A stretch of DNA of 64,000 nt from CAZGXI01 sp964529715 (GCA_964529715.1 CAZGXI010000007.1:89437-153436), one strand, 5' to 3'. Counted from the stretch's first letter, positions 10,381-18,912 are shown. Notes: generated from the sequence alone by a model not told the origin. Made by a program: numbers and translations.

Positions 10381-11295
10381 TTACGCCTGCCGCAGCAGCG
10401 ACTCGACCTCGGCCCGCTTCGGCATGGAATCGGTTGCGCCGGGGCGGGTGACGCTGATCGCGGCAGTTGCGCTGGCGAAGCGGATCGCGTCGGCCATCGG
10501 CTGCCCTTCTGCCAGGGCCACCGCCAACCCGCCGTTGAAGGCGTCGCCTGCGCCGGTCGTATCCACCGGCTCGACCTTGAAGATCGGGAACTGCTGCACG
10601 CCGCCGCTGTCCAGCAGCAATACGCCCCGGCTGCCCAGCGTCAGCACCACCGTTTGCGCACCCTTTTCACACAGCGCGCGGGCCGCGCTCTCGGCGTCGT
10701 CGGCAGGCCGCCCGGTGATGATCGTCGCCTCGGTCTGATTCGGCGTGATGACGTCCACCAGGGCCAGAATTTCGGAGGTAAGCTGCTGCGCCGGGGCCGG
10801 GTTAAGAATGGTCCGCACGCCGTGTTTGCGCGCCAGTTCCAGCGCGCGGCTCACTGCTGGGAGCGGAACTTCGTGCTGCGTGAGGAGAATATCCGATGCG
10901 GCAATCACTGCCTCGGCGCGGTCCACGTCCGTCGGGGTGATGGCGAAGTTTGCGCCGGAAGCGACGACGATGATGTTCTCCGCCGCATCATCCACCAGGA
11001 TGGTTGCCTCGCCCGTGTGATGATCCGGGTCGCGGACCACACAGGCCGTGTTGATGCCCTCCTGCCGCCACAGGTCAAGCGCCATCTCGCCGAACATGTC
11101 CTGCCCGACACGCCCAATAAAGCTGACAGCTGCACCTAACCGCGCCGCCGCGACAGCCTGGTTTGACCCCTTGCCACCAGGTCCGATCTTGAACCCCCGC
11201 CCCAGGATCGTTTCGCCCGGCTGCGGCAGCCGGGGCGTGAAGGTGACAAGATCGGTGTTGTAACTGCCGAGCACCGTGATGCGGACCTGGGCCAT
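10381..11295 (-). CDS. rbsK: PfkB-family carbohydrate kinase, ribokinase-like
   Basis: Ribokinase phosphorylates ribose at O5. The 304 residues show the N-terminal sugar-binding motif IGPGGKGSNQAVAAARLG (about 38-55) and the C-terminal anion hole/catalytic motif DTTGAGDAFNG with Asp251 as base. Length and motifs fit RbsK better than fructokinase, but substrate cannot be fixed by reading. ATG 11295 is preferred over ATG 11310 because GGAG precedes it at 9 bases. A TATAAT at 11336-11341 gives it a promoter separate from the transporter gene upstream. No ribose transporter is nearby. Confidence 0.85.
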   Translation of the reverse strand: MAQVRITVLGSYNTDLVTFTPRLPQPGETILGRGFKIGPGGKGSNQAVAAARLGAAVSFIGRVGQDMFGEMALDLWRQEGINTACVVRDPDHHTGEATILVDDAAENIIVVASGANFAITPTDVDRAEAVIAASDILLTQHEVPLPAVSRALELARKHGVRTILNPAPAQQLTSEILALVDVITPNQTEATIITGRPADDAESAARALCEKGAQTVVLTLGSRGVLLLDSGGVQQFPIFKVEPVDTTGAGDAFNGGLAVALAEGQPMADAIRFASATAAISVTRPGATDSMPKRAEVESLLRQA

Positions 11296-11335
11296 CGTCG
11301 TTCGCTCCATGTGAGCATCTGAAGAATTGGGGGAT

Positions 11336-11341
11336 ATTATA
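11336..11341 (-). promoter_or_regulatory. -10 box (TATAAT) for the ribokinase-like gene
   Basis: Perfect TATAAT on the minus strand, 40 bases before the chosen start codon and immediately after the terminator hairpin of the upstream gene. No good -35. Confidence 0.5.
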
Positions 11342-11350
11342 CATCAAACC

Positions 11351-11377
11351 GTAGCGGCGGCTTGAAGCCGCCGCTAC
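11351..11377 (-). terminator. Hairpin after the tandem binding-protein gene
   Basis: GTAGCGGCGGCT (11351-11362) and AGCCGCCGCTAC (11366-11377) form a perfect 12-pair stem with a 3-base loop, 16 bases past the stop codon of the binding-protein gene. The minus-strand tail is GGTTTGATG, a poor T-run. Very short, very GC-rich hairpins of this kind are often dispersed repeats. Confidence 0.6.
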
Positions 11378-11393
11378 TATTTCTACTTCACAC

Positions 11394-13184
11394 TTACTCC
11401 GCCGGGAACAGGTCCGGGTACAGATAGCGGGCCATGTCCTCGACGCCGGTCACGATGTACTGGCTGACGGCGCTGAGGTGCGCGTCATTCCCCACAACAA
11501 CATTCTCTTCCCGGATTGCCGTCAGGCCGACCAGAGCCGGATCGGCGACAAAGGCATTCGCATCCACCCAGGATGACAGCACAATCACGTCCGGGTCGAG
11601 CGCGATCAGTGTTTCGGCGTCTACCTGCTGCCAGTCGTTCAAGCCTGCCATCGCACAGGCCGCGTTGATCCCGCCGGCCAGCCGAATCACGTCATCAAGT
11701 GTGGTGGCGCAGCCGGCGATCCAGTTGTCGGTCGAAAGATAGATCACGGTACGCGGTTCCTCTACTGCTGAGACAACAGCCGTCACCGCTTCGAGCCGGT
11801 CGGTAAGCTGGCCAATCAGGGTTTGCGCCGCCGTGCGCTCGCCGATCAGGTTGCCCACAAAGGCAATATTGTCCAGCATGGCCGCGACGCTGGTAAAGTC
11901 CCCCACCTGGACGATGGTCACACCCGCCTCACGGAGCTGGCTCAACACCGCCGCGTCGGTAAAGGTGGCCGCAAAGAGCAGATCGGGGTCGAGGGCGATG
12001 ATTTGCTCCGGGTCGGCCTCAACGCGCGTGGTGGTAAAAGCGTCCAGGACGCCTTCCCCGGCCAGCGAACTGATCGCCGGGTCATCAACCAGGTACGTCA
12101 GACCAACGATGCGCTCTGGTTCGTCGATCAACAGGCCGGCCAGAATTTCGTCCGTGCCCAACGTCAGGCTGGCAAGCGTCTCCGGGCGGCTATCCAGGGT
12201 AACGGTGTTGCCAGCCCCATCGGTAATCGTCATGGGGTAGGCCGGATAGTGACCTGGGTAGAGCAGCGCAGCCACATCCTCCACACCCTCGACGATGTAC
12301 TGGCTGGTGGTGCTCAGGTGCGCATCGTTGACCACATACACACGCCCGTTCTGCACGGCAGTGAGGCCCTGATAAACGGGATTGCTGCGGAAGGTCTCCA
12401 CGAATGCCGGGTCCCAGGGCGTCCACCCGCTGAGCAGGATCACGTCCGGGTCCTGTTCCAGGATGAACTCGTCGCTCAGTGGATCAAACTGCGACACGCC
12501 TGCCTCAGCAGCGATGTCCACGCCGCCCGCCGCCCCGATCACCTCGGCGATGGTCGAGGGTAACCCGCTGGTATAGTTACCCGGTGTCAGGTAGAGGACG
12601 CGCTGGGGCGTTTCGACGGTGATCACAGCCCGCGTCACTGCCTGCAAACGGGCGTCCATCTCGGCCACCAGTTCCGCCGCGCGGTCTTCCTCGCCCATCA
12701 CCTGCCCCAGCAGAGTCACGGCGTCCCGAATCGGCTGGAGTCCGACGGGCTGCGGCATCATGAAGACGGTCAGTCCTGCCCCGCGAAGCTGTTCGACCAC
12801 CGCTGGGTCAGTCCAAGTAGCGACGATCACCAGGTCTGGCTCCAGGCTGATCAGCAATTCGGGATCGGCAGTCAGGCGATTCGGGATTTGCGCTGCCCGC
12901 GCCGCGACGTTGCTGATGCCAGGATCGACGGCCATCGTCGTGACACCGATCAGCCGTTCCGGTTCAACCAGCGAAAACAGCATCTCATCCGAAGCCAGGG
13001 TTACGCTGGCGATACGCTGCGGTGGGGCGGCGATTGTGACTTCGTTCCCGCCGCCGTCCACAATCGTGCGCGGCCACGTTCCCTCCCCTTGCGCAAGGAC
13101 GCGCTCAGAGATGCCAATAGGGGCTGCGACCAGGGCGAGAATCAGGATCGGCAGCAAAAACACGAACAGTCGGCGAGTGTTCAC
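11394..13184 (-). CDS. Tandem periplasmic-binding protein for a B12-type ABC importer (two fused BtuF-like domains)
   Basis: The 596 residues begin with a signal peptide or anchor (about 5-31) and then hold two consecutive BtuF/FepB-like domains, about 37-314 and 316-596. Each starts with a similar block (TIVDGGGNEVT, TITDGAGNTVT), continues with SVTLASDEML or SLTLGTDEIL, and ends with the near-identical NDAHLSTTSQYIVEGVED and NDAHLSAVSQYIVTGVED. A usual BtuF has one such domain of about 270 residues. It lies 46 bases downstream of the BtuC-like permease gene and under a cobalamin riboswitch, so it should capture corrinoids outside the membrane. The GTG start at 13184 has AAAGGAGAG upstream. 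The duplication is internal to one frame with no break. Confidence 0.88.
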   Translation of the reverse strand: MNTRRLFVFLLPILILALVAAPIGISERVLAQGEGTWPRTIVDGGGNEVTIAAPPQRIASVTLASDEMLFSLVEPERLIGVTTMAVDPGISNVAARAAQIPNRLTADPELLISLEPDLVIVATWTDPAVVEQLRGAGLTVFMMPQPVGLQPIRDAVTLLGQVMGEEDRAAELVAEMDARLQAVTRAVITVETPQRVLYLTPGNYTSGLPSTIAEVIGAAGGVDIAAEAGVSQFDPLSDEFILEQDPDVILLSGWTPWDPAFVETFRSNPVYQGLTAVQNGRVYVVNDAHLSTTSQYIVEGVEDVAALLYPGHYPAYPMTITDGAGNTVTLDSRPETLASLTLGTDEILAGLLIDEPERIVGLTYLVDDPAISSLAGEGVLDAFTTTRVEADPEQIIALDPDLLFAATFTDAAVLSQLREAGVTIVQVGDFTSVAAMLDNIAFVGNLIGERTAAQTLIGQLTDRLEAVTAVVSAVEEPRTVIYLSTDNWIAGCATTLDDVIRLAGGINAACAMAGLNDWQQVDAETLIALDPDVIVLSSWVDANAFVADPALVGLTAIREENVVVGNDAHLSAVSQYIVTGVEDMARYLYPDLFPAE

Positions 13185-13230
13185 AGCTCTCTCCTTTCCA
13201 AGAACCTGACGCTCCTGGCGTCTTTGCGGT

Positions 13231-14313
13231 TCAAAGCGAAAACATCTGGCGACGGCTGCGCCAGAGCAAAAACAGAAAGAACGGCCCGCCCAGCATGGCA
13301 GTGATTAACCCGACCTGGAGTTCAGCAGGTCGGAGCACCAACCGGGCAACGGTGTCACAGATCACGAGAAATACTGCTCCGCCGAGGGCGCTGGCGGGCA
13401 GTAGCACACGGTGGTCCGGCCCGACAACCAAACGCACGGCGTGTGGCACGATCAGGCCAATGAAGCCGATCCCCCCCGCGACGCTCACGGCAGTGGCAGC
13501 GACCAGCGTCGCCAGGGCCAGCAGGGCAAAGCGCGTCCGGCCCACATTGACCCCCAGGCCCTGCGCCGTCTCCTCGCCGAGCAGCAGCAGGTTCAGGTCG
13601 CGGCTGAAGGCGTAGAGCAACACGATACACAGCAAGATCGGCAGGACGATTACATCCAGGTGCGGCTGGCCCCGCCCACGCAGCCCGCCGATAATCCAGG
13701 CCAAAATCGCCTGGACTTCGCCGTAATCTGCTGCCAGGAGCAACACTGCCGACGTGCCCGCGCTGAGGAACGAGTTCAAAGCCACACCGCCCAGCAACAA
13801 AGTGGCGACCTGCGTTCGTCCGTTCACCAACGACAGCAGATAGACGACGGTGGCAGCAGCCATTGCCCCGCCGAAGGCGCACAGCGGCAGCGTCCACAGG
13901 CTGGCGACGGCCAGGCCGCTCGTTACGGCGAGCACCGCGCCCAATGCCCCGCCCGCACTCACGCCGATAATACCGGGATCGGCCAGCGGGTTGCGGAAAA
14001 TACCTTGCATGGTCGCGCCCGCCACTGCCAGCGCCGCACCGACCAGCGCCCCGATTAACGCACGCGGCAGCCGGACCATGTGAACGATCCGCATCTGGGC
14101 ATCAGGAAACTCACCCATGCCCGGCACACCCATCCCCTTAAGCAGGATGCGCGCCACATCGCCATAGGAAATGTCAGAGGAGCCGTTGGAGACGGAGAAA
14201 ATAATGGCCCCGATCAGCGCCAGCAGCAGAACGCCGCTGATCAGCGCCAGCCGCGTCTTAACTGGGCGATCTGCCAGGACAAAAGACCGGGAACTGAGAC
14301 CGTGTGCCAGCAA
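13231..14313 (-). CDS. btuC: ABC transporter permease, BtuC/FecCD family
   Basis: The product is a multi-spanning membrane permease of the vitamin B12/iron-siderophore family. Hydrophobic segments run through the whole chain, with family motifs including LPRALIGALVGAALAVAGATMQ, split here as LPRALIGALVGAAL and AGATMQGIFRNPLADPGIIG, and GGIGFIGLIVPHAVR near the C-terminus. BtuC-type permeases work as homodimers with BtuD and BtuF. The frame is open back to 14457, but that part overlaps the riboswitch terminator. I choose TTG 14313, which follows GGTGGGG; GTG 14325 is an alternative. The gene directly follows the second cobalamin riboswitch and precedes the tandem binding protein. Confidence 0.9.
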   Translation of the reverse strand: MLAHGLSSRSFVLADRPVKTRLALISGVLLLALIGAIIFSVSNGSSDISYGDVARILLKGMGVPGMGEFPDAQMRIVHMVRLPRALIGALVGAALAVAGATMQGIFRNPLADPGIIGVSAGGALGAVLAVTSGLAVASLWTLPLCAFGGAMAAATVVYLLSLVNGRTQVATLLLGGVALNSFLSAGTSAVLLLAADYGEVQAILAWIIGGLRGRGQPHLDVIVLPILLCIVLLYAFSRDLNLLLLGEETAQGLGVNVGRTRFALLALATLVAATAVSVAGGIGFIGLIVPHAVRLVVGPDHRVLLPASALGGAVFLVICDTVARLVLRPAELQVGLITAMLGGPFFLFLLWRSRRQMFSL

Positions 14314-14368
14314 TATCCACCCCACCGAACAAGCCGCGCGCAAAACGGGGTGGAACCGGCTTTCCCCC

Positions 14369-14400
14369 AAACAAACCCCCGGCCAAGCTGAGCCGGGGGG
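14369..14400 (-). terminator. Intrinsic terminator of the second cobalamin riboswitch
   Basis: Read on the minus strand, CCCCCGGC (14399-14392) pairs with GCCGGGGG (14383-14376), followed by TTTGTTT (14375-14369). A second hairpin, GTGGCCG with CGGCCAC, lies upstream at about 14428-14449. The position between aptamer and permease gene fits transcription attenuation. With the aptamer and two promoters, this accounts for the 443-base gene-free stretch 14314-14756. Confidence 0.8.
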
Positions 14401-14482
14401 AAAGGAAACTCTTGAGGACGTAGCCTCGTGGCCGCTATTGCCCGGCCACAGTCCCAAACCCCACGCCGCGAAGGTTGGAACT

Positions 14483-14622
14483 CAAGCCGGGGCGGGCGAC
14501 CGGGCTTCTCAGCAAATCTGAGTTACCGTTGCGGGGCAGCGTCGGACTTGCACCGACTTCGCCATTACGTCCTGCCATCCGGGGCACGGCCTTTAGGGAC
14601 CTGGGGACACCTCGGCTGGAGT
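14483..14622 (-). promoter_or_regulatory. Cobalamin (B12) riboswitch aptamer 2
   Basis: On the minus strand the core reads GGATGGCAGGACG, AATGGCGAAGTCGG, GTCCGACGCTGCC, CCGCAACGGTAA and the B12-box AAGCCCGGTCGCCCGCC (14507-14491). Segments between the conserved blocks differ from aptamer 1 while keeping pairing, for example GTCGG with CCGAC, which supports a functional structure. It controls the permease and binding-protein genes. Confidence 0.93.
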
Positions 14623-14647
14623 CAAGAATATGCTTTTTCTAAAGCCA

Positions 14648-14676
14648 ACTCTAGCACCGGGTACGGGGAGTGTCAA
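14648..14676 (-). promoter_or_regulatory. Promoter of the second cobalamin-riboswitch transcript
   Basis: Minus-strand TTGACA (14671-14676), 17-base spacer, TAGAGT (14648-14653). The predicted start is about 14641, some 20 bases before the aptamer. The same TTGACA plus 17-base design is used at the first riboswitch. Confidence 0.6.
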
Positions 14677-14685
14677 GGAAAACCT

Positions 14686-14714
14686 TTGCGCGCCGTGTGG
14701 TTCACATGTACATT
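14686..14714 (+). promoter_or_regulatory. Candidate promoter for the fructokinase-amylosucrase genes
   Basis: TTGCGC (14686-14691), 17-base spacer, TACATT (14709-14714). It starts 10 bases from the divergent riboswitch promoter. ATGTAC occurs twice just after it. Confidence 0.35.
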
Positions 14715-14756
14715 TACACCTGGATGTACTCGCCGCCTCTGCGTGGGAGGTTCCTC

Positions 14757-15683
14757 ATGAGCATTGTTTCTCTTGGCGAACTGCTGATCGACTTCGTGGC
14801 GCTGGAGTCCGGTGTCACAGTAGGGGAAGCGTCCGGTTTTGTCAAAGCGCCCGGCGGCGCGCCGGCGAACGTGGCCGTCGCCGTTGCCAGGCTGGGAATG
14901 CCAAGCGCCTTTTTGGGCCAGGTCGGGGATGACCCCTTCGGCCATTTTCTGGCGGATGTGCTGCGCAGGGAAGGCGTGGACGTTTCAGGGCTGCGCTTTT
15001 CCGACCAAGCACGGACGGCACTAGCCTTTGTCTCGCTGCGGGCCGACGGCGAACGCAGTTTCATGTTCTACCGTCATCCCAGCGCCGACATGCTGATGAC
15101 CCCCGCAGACGTGGCGCTGGACGTGATTGACCGGGCAAAGGTGTTCCATTTCGGCTCAATCACGATGATCGGGGAGCCGAGCCGCTCGGCCACATTGGCC
15201 GCGGTGCGCCGCGCTCAAGAACGCGGTCTGTTGATCTCCTACGATCCGAACCTGCGCCTGTCGCTGTGGCCATCGGCAGAAGCCGCCCGCGAGGGGATGC
15301 TGATTGGGTTCGACTATGCCCAGGTCGTGAAGATCAGCGATGAGGAACTCGAATTTTTAACCGGCGGCCAGGACGTGGCGGCCCTATGGCGCGACAACAT
15401 CCGCCTGATCGTCGTGACTTACGGGGCGGGCGGCAGCACTGCCCACACACGCCGGGAGTCCTATCATGTACCTGGCTTTAAGGTACAAGCCGTCGATACC
15501 ACCGGCGCCGGAGATGGCTTCGTAGCCGGGCTGCTGGTCCGTCTGCTGGAAAAAGGCTTCGACGACCTGACAGGGACGCTACGTTTCGCCAACGCCGTCG
15601 GGGCGCTCACGACCACGCAACGCGGCGCGATCCCGGCATTGCCAACCCGCACCGAGGCTGAACGCCTGTTGGGTAGGGCGTAA
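14757..15683 (+). CDS. PfkB-family sugar kinase, probable fructokinase
   Basis: It most likely phosphorylates fructose to fructose 6-phosphate. The 308 residues have the fructokinase-type N-terminus SLGELLIDF, the substrate motif KAPGGAPANVAVAVARLG (about 28-45) and the catalytic motif DTTGAGDGF with Asp253. ATG 14757 is chosen because GGGAGG lies 6 bases upstream; the frame is open further up but without family similarity. The amylosucrase gene begins 25 bases after the stop. Amylosucrase releases fructose from sucrose, so this kinase would recover that fructose. Other PfkB substrates, such as 2-keto-3-deoxygluconate, are not excluded. Confidence 0.88.
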   Translation: MSIVSLGELLIDFVALESGVTVGEASGFVKAPGGAPANVAVAVARLGMPSAFLGQVGDDPFGHFLADVLRREGVDVSGLRFSDQARTALAFVSLRADGERSFMFYRHPSADMLMTPADVALDVIDRAKVFHFGSITMIGEPSRSATLAAVRRAQERGLLISYDPNLRLSLWPSAEAAREGMLIGFDYAQVVKISDEELEFLTGGQDVAALWRDNIRLIVVTYGAGGSTAHTRRESYHVPGFKVQAVDTTGAGDGFVAGLLVRLLEKGFDDLTGTLRFANAVGALTTTQRGAIPALPTRTEAERLLGRA

Positions 15684-15708
15684 CTTTGCGGCTGACCCGG
15701 AAAAGACC

Positions 15709-17643
15709 ATGAATCCCGATCCCCTATGGTTATCTAAACAGGCGCAGGTATCGCTGGCGCGTTTGCTGCCACGCCTGGAATCGATCTTGACCGACCCGAC
15801 CGACCGCCGGCAATTCACGACGCGGCTGGAGCGGCACTTCCCGCGTGCCTTCGGCCTGCTTCACACACTGTACGGCGGGCAGTATGACTTTTTCTACCAC
15901 CTGGAACAGATCGTTTGCGCCGCCGCCCGGATGTACGCTGCGCGCCCGGCGGACCTCAAGGCGCTGGACGAACGCCGCGAGGCCGCGCCACTGTGGTTTC
16001 AAAGTGAGCAGATGATAGGCGGGGTGTGCTATGTGGACCTGTTCGCGGGCAATCTCCAGGCCGTGCGCGAGAAGATCGCCTACTTTGAAGAACTCGGCCT
16101 CACCTATCTACACCTGATGCCGTTGTTCAAAGCGCCAGAAGCGCATAACGACGGCGGCTACGCCGTTAGCAGCTACCGCGAGGTCAACCCGGCACTGGGG
16201 ACGATGGAAGAACTGGCCGAACTCGCCGCCGACCTGCGGCGCGCCGGCATCAGCCTGGTGCTGGACTTTGTGTTTAACCACACCTCCGACGAGCATAGCT
16301 GGGCGCTGCGAGCATTGGCGGGTGAGGAGGAATATCAGAACTACTACCTGATGTTCGACGACCGCACTCTGCCTGACCAGTACGAGCGCACCTTGCGGGA
16401 AATTTTCCCGGAACAGGCGCCCGGCAGCTTCACCTATCGCCCGGAGATGGGCAGGTGGGTGTGGACGACCTTCAACCGCTTCCAGTGGGACCTCAACTAC
16501 GCCAACCCTGCCGTCTTCAACGCCATGTTGCAGGAAATGCTGTTCCTGGCAAACCAGGGCGTCGAAGTGCTGCGGCTGGACGCGGTGGCTTTCATCTGGA
16601 AGCGCATGGGCACGATGTGCGAAAGCCTGCCGGAAGCACACTTGATCATCCAGGCGTTCAACGCCCTGGTGAAGATCGCCGCGCCGGCCATGATCTTCAA
16701 ATCGGAGGCCATCGTCCACCCGGACGATGTCGCCAGTTATATCGGCTGGCAGGAATGCCCGCTCTCGTATCATCCCACGCTGATGGCCCTGCTGTGGGAG
16801 GCACTTGCCACCCGGCAGATCACGCATCTGACCCACGCCATGCGCAAACGCTTTGCCATTCCGGCGGACTGCGCCTGGGTGAATTACGTGCGTTGCCACG
16901 ACGACATCGGTTGGAGCTTTGCCAACGAAGACGCCGCGCAAGTCGGCATTAACGGGTTCGATCACCGTCAGTTCCTTAACCAGTTTTACACGGGGCGCTT
17001 TCCGGGCAGCTTCGCCAAAGGGCTGCCCTTCAACTTCAACCCGCGTACCCAGGACATGCGCATCTGCGGGACTGCTGCTTCGCTGGCCGGGCTGGAGCAG
17101 GCGCTCGACCTGGACGACGAGCTTTATCGGGAGAATGCCCTGCGCCGCCTGGTGCTGATCCACAGCGTCATCTTGAGTGTGGGGGGGATTCCACTGATTT
17201 ACCTGGGCGACGAGATCGCCACATGCAATGATTACAGCTATGAAGCGGACCCGGCCAAAGCAGGCGACAGCCGCTGGGTGCACCGCCCCCGTTTCGACTG
17301 GGCGCGGGCGGCCCGCCGGACGGACGAAGCGACCGTCGAGGGGCGCATCTTCCAATCGCTGCGGCGGCTGATCCGCATTCGCAAGCAGACTCCTGCACTG
17401 GCGAATGGGCAGACGACGTTTTTCAACACAGGCAACGAACACGTGCTCGGCTACGTGCGCAATGGGCAGGTGCTGGTGCTGGGCAACTTCTCAGAGGCGG
17501 AACAGGCCGTCGAGCGCAGCGTCCTTCAGGAACAATGGCCTATCCCCCAGACAAGCACCGATCTGGTGATCGGTCGGGAAAAAGTGATCGGGGATACCCT
17601 GTTCCTGGCCCCTTACCAGTTCATCTGGCTATGCAAGGCTTAA
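15709..17643 (+). CDS. Amylosucrase-type alpha-glucosyltransferase (GH13_4)
   Basis: Amylosucrase cleaves sucrose and transfers glucose to an alpha-1,4-glucan, releasing fructose. The 644 residues match the family length, including a helical N-terminal domain of about 90 residues before the barrel. Barrel motifs are VLDFVFNHT, VLRLDAVAF with nucleophile Asp291, FKSEAIVHPD with acid/base Glu333, and VRCHDDIGW with His397-Asp398. Order and spacing follow the Neisseria polysaccharea enzyme, as recalled. No signal peptide is seen, so it is probably cytoplasmic and would build a glycogen-like store. It forms an operon with the fructokinase. Sucrose hydrolase is a close alternative in the same subfamily. 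Confidence 0.92.
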   Translation: MNPDPLWLSKQAQVSLARLLPRLESILTDPTDRRQFTTRLERHFPRAFGLLHTLYGGQYDFFYHLEQIVCAAARMYAARPADLKALDERREAAPLWFQSEQMIGGVCYVDLFAGNLQAVREKIAYFEELGLTYLHLMPLFKAPEAHNDGGYAVSSYREVNPALGTMEELAELAADLRRAGISLVLDFVFNHTSDEHSWALRALAGEEEYQNYYLMFDDRTLPDQYERTLREIFPEQAPGSFTYRPEMGRWVWTTFNRFQWDLNYANPAVFNAMLQEMLFLANQGVEVLRLDAVAFIWKRMGTMCESLPEAHLIIQAFNALVKIAAPAMIFKSEAIVHPDDVASYIGWQECPLSYHPTLMALLWEALATRQITHLTHAMRKRFAIPADCAWVNYVRCHDDIGWSFANEDAAQVGINGFDHRQFLNQFYTGRFPGSFAKGLPFNFNPRTQDMRICGTAASLAGLEQALDLDDELYRENALRRLVLIHSVILSVGGIPLIYLGDEIATCNDYSYEADPAKAGDSRWVHRPRFDWARAARRTDEATVEGRIFQSLRRLIRIRKQTPALANGQTTFFNTGNEHVLGYVRNGQVLVLGNFSEAEQAVERSVLQEQWPIPQTSTDLVIGREKVIGDTLFLAPYQFIWLCKA

Positions 17644-17667
17644 TACTCATCTATTTTGGTTGTGTGG

Positions 17668-17673
17668 TATGCT
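17668..17673 (+). promoter_or_regulatory. Candidate extended -10 for the FHA-receiver-FHA gene
   Basis: TGG followed by TATGCT, 34 bases before the start codon and 25 bases after the amylosucrase stop. No -35 is seen. Confidence 0.3.
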
Positions 17674-17706
17674 ACAAATACGAGCAACAAATCCGGGGGG
17701 GATATG

Positions 17707-18906
17707 ATGAGTGAGTCGTTTGTTTTTCCCTGGGTCATCGAGCTGCAAATTCCCAAAACGAGCGTCGGTTTAAAACTGCGCATCCGGGACCGGGCCACCA
17801 TCGGGCGCACCGAGCGCACATTGGGCATCATCCCGGACCTGGACCTGACTCCATACGGCGCGGCGGAACTGGACATCGCCCCGGAACATGTTGCTATTTT
17901 CGTCGAAGACCACTCCCTAAATGTGGTGGACCTGGGCAGCGGCAAACCAACCCTACTCAACGGCATCCGCCTGGAACCCGAAGAGGCCCATCCCCTGGAG
18001 CACAAAGACGAACTGCAACTGGGTGCATTGCGCTTCCAGGTGCGGATCATCGCCACGCCGGATAAGGGCAGCGTGGTTCACCGCCAGCCAGACTTGCAGC
18101 TTCCCGATGCGCCGGCAGGCGGCAGAGGCCAGCGGGTGTTGATCGTCGAGGACGATCCCGAAACTGCTGAGGTCTTCAAGCTGGCGCTGGAACGCGCCGG
18201 ATTTTCCACACACATCTGCCGCGAGGTCGTCAGCGCCATTCGCGCCCTGGCAACAGAATCGCCCTGTCTCATCGTGCTGGACCTGATGCTGCCGGATGTA
18301 CACGGCCTGGAACTATGCCGCTACGTTCGGCGCGACATCGAACAGCGCGACATCCCGATTGTGGTCGTCAGCGCCCTGCCGACGGCGGCAAATATCACCC
18401 ACGCGATGGAAGCCGGCGCCAATTTCTTCCTGGGCAAGCCGGTCAGCCTGCGGGAACTGGAACAGACTGTAGCTACTCTGATTCACTGGCACGAGATGCA
18501 GAAACCGCTCTTGCTGCAAACCAAACAGTTGAACGGCTCGGCAGCCCTGGAAGCCATCCCGACGGACGTTCGACGTGACGCGCTGGTGCTCTTCGTGGCC
18601 GGCCATCAGGAACCAATTGCCGTCGTGGTGCCCAAGCGGATCACCATCGGGCGGCGCAGCGGCAACACTGCTCCACGTCCTCACGTCGATCTGGATCGCT
18701 ACGGCGCATTCGATGCAGGCGTCTCGCGGATGCACGCTGCCATTTATCGCAAGGACGATGGGTTTTACATCGAAGACCTGGGCAGCAGCAACGGGACATG
18801 GATCAACGAGACCCTACTCCCGCCCAACGAGCAACACCTTCTACACAATGCCAGTGAGATCCGCCTGGGAAATCTACGCCTGCGCGCCTTCTTCATCGAA
18901 GACTGA
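17707..18906 (+). CDS. FHA-receiver-FHA signalling protein
   Basis: The 399 residues hold three domains. Residues 30-115 form a degenerate FHA fold (ATIGR, VVDLGSGKPTLLNG), in which the usual SxxH is replaced by PEH. Residues 143-262 are a complete response-regulator receiver with acidic pair Asp149-Asp150, phosphoacceptor Asp192 in LIVLDLMLPD, and Lys244. Residues 305-397 are a canonical FHA with TIGRR, VSRMHA and DLGSSNGTWIN. FHA domains bind phosphothreonine, so the protein could link a histidine-kinase signal with Ser/Thr kinases such as the one at 3.3-4.4 kb. There is no output domain for DNA. ATG 17707 is preferred over 17704 for spacing from a G-run at 17694-17701. No partner kinase is adjacent. 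Confidence 0.88.
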   Translation: MSESFVFPWVIELQIPKTSVGLKLRIRDRATIGRTERTLGIIPDLDLTPYGAAELDIAPEHVAIFVEDHSLNVVDLGSGKPTLLNGIRLEPEEAHPLEHKDELQLGALRFQVRIIATPDKGSVVHRQPDLQLPDAPAGGRGQRVLIVEDDPETAEVFKLALERAGFSTHICREVVSAIRALATESPCLIVLDLMLPDVHGLELCRYVRRDIEQRDIPIVVVSALPTAANITHAMEAGANFFLGKPVSLRELEQTVATLIHWHEMQKPLLLQTKQLNGSAALEAIPTDVRRDALVLFVAGHQEPIAVVVPKRITIGRRSGNTAPRPHVDLDRYGAFDAGVSRMHAAIYRKDDGFYIEDLGSSNGTWINETLLPPNEQHLLHNASEIRLGNLRLRAFFIED

Positions 18907-18912
18907 CGCCCG

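Noticed and set aside
14314..14457. Upstream extension of the permease reading frame.
   Set aside because: It crosses the riboswitch terminator and encodes no conserved sequence; start codons at 14313 or 14325 are more plausible.
16108..17442. A 444-codon open frame opposite amylosucrase.
   Set aside because: Same shadow effect; amylosucrase motifs on the plus strand account for the whole interval.
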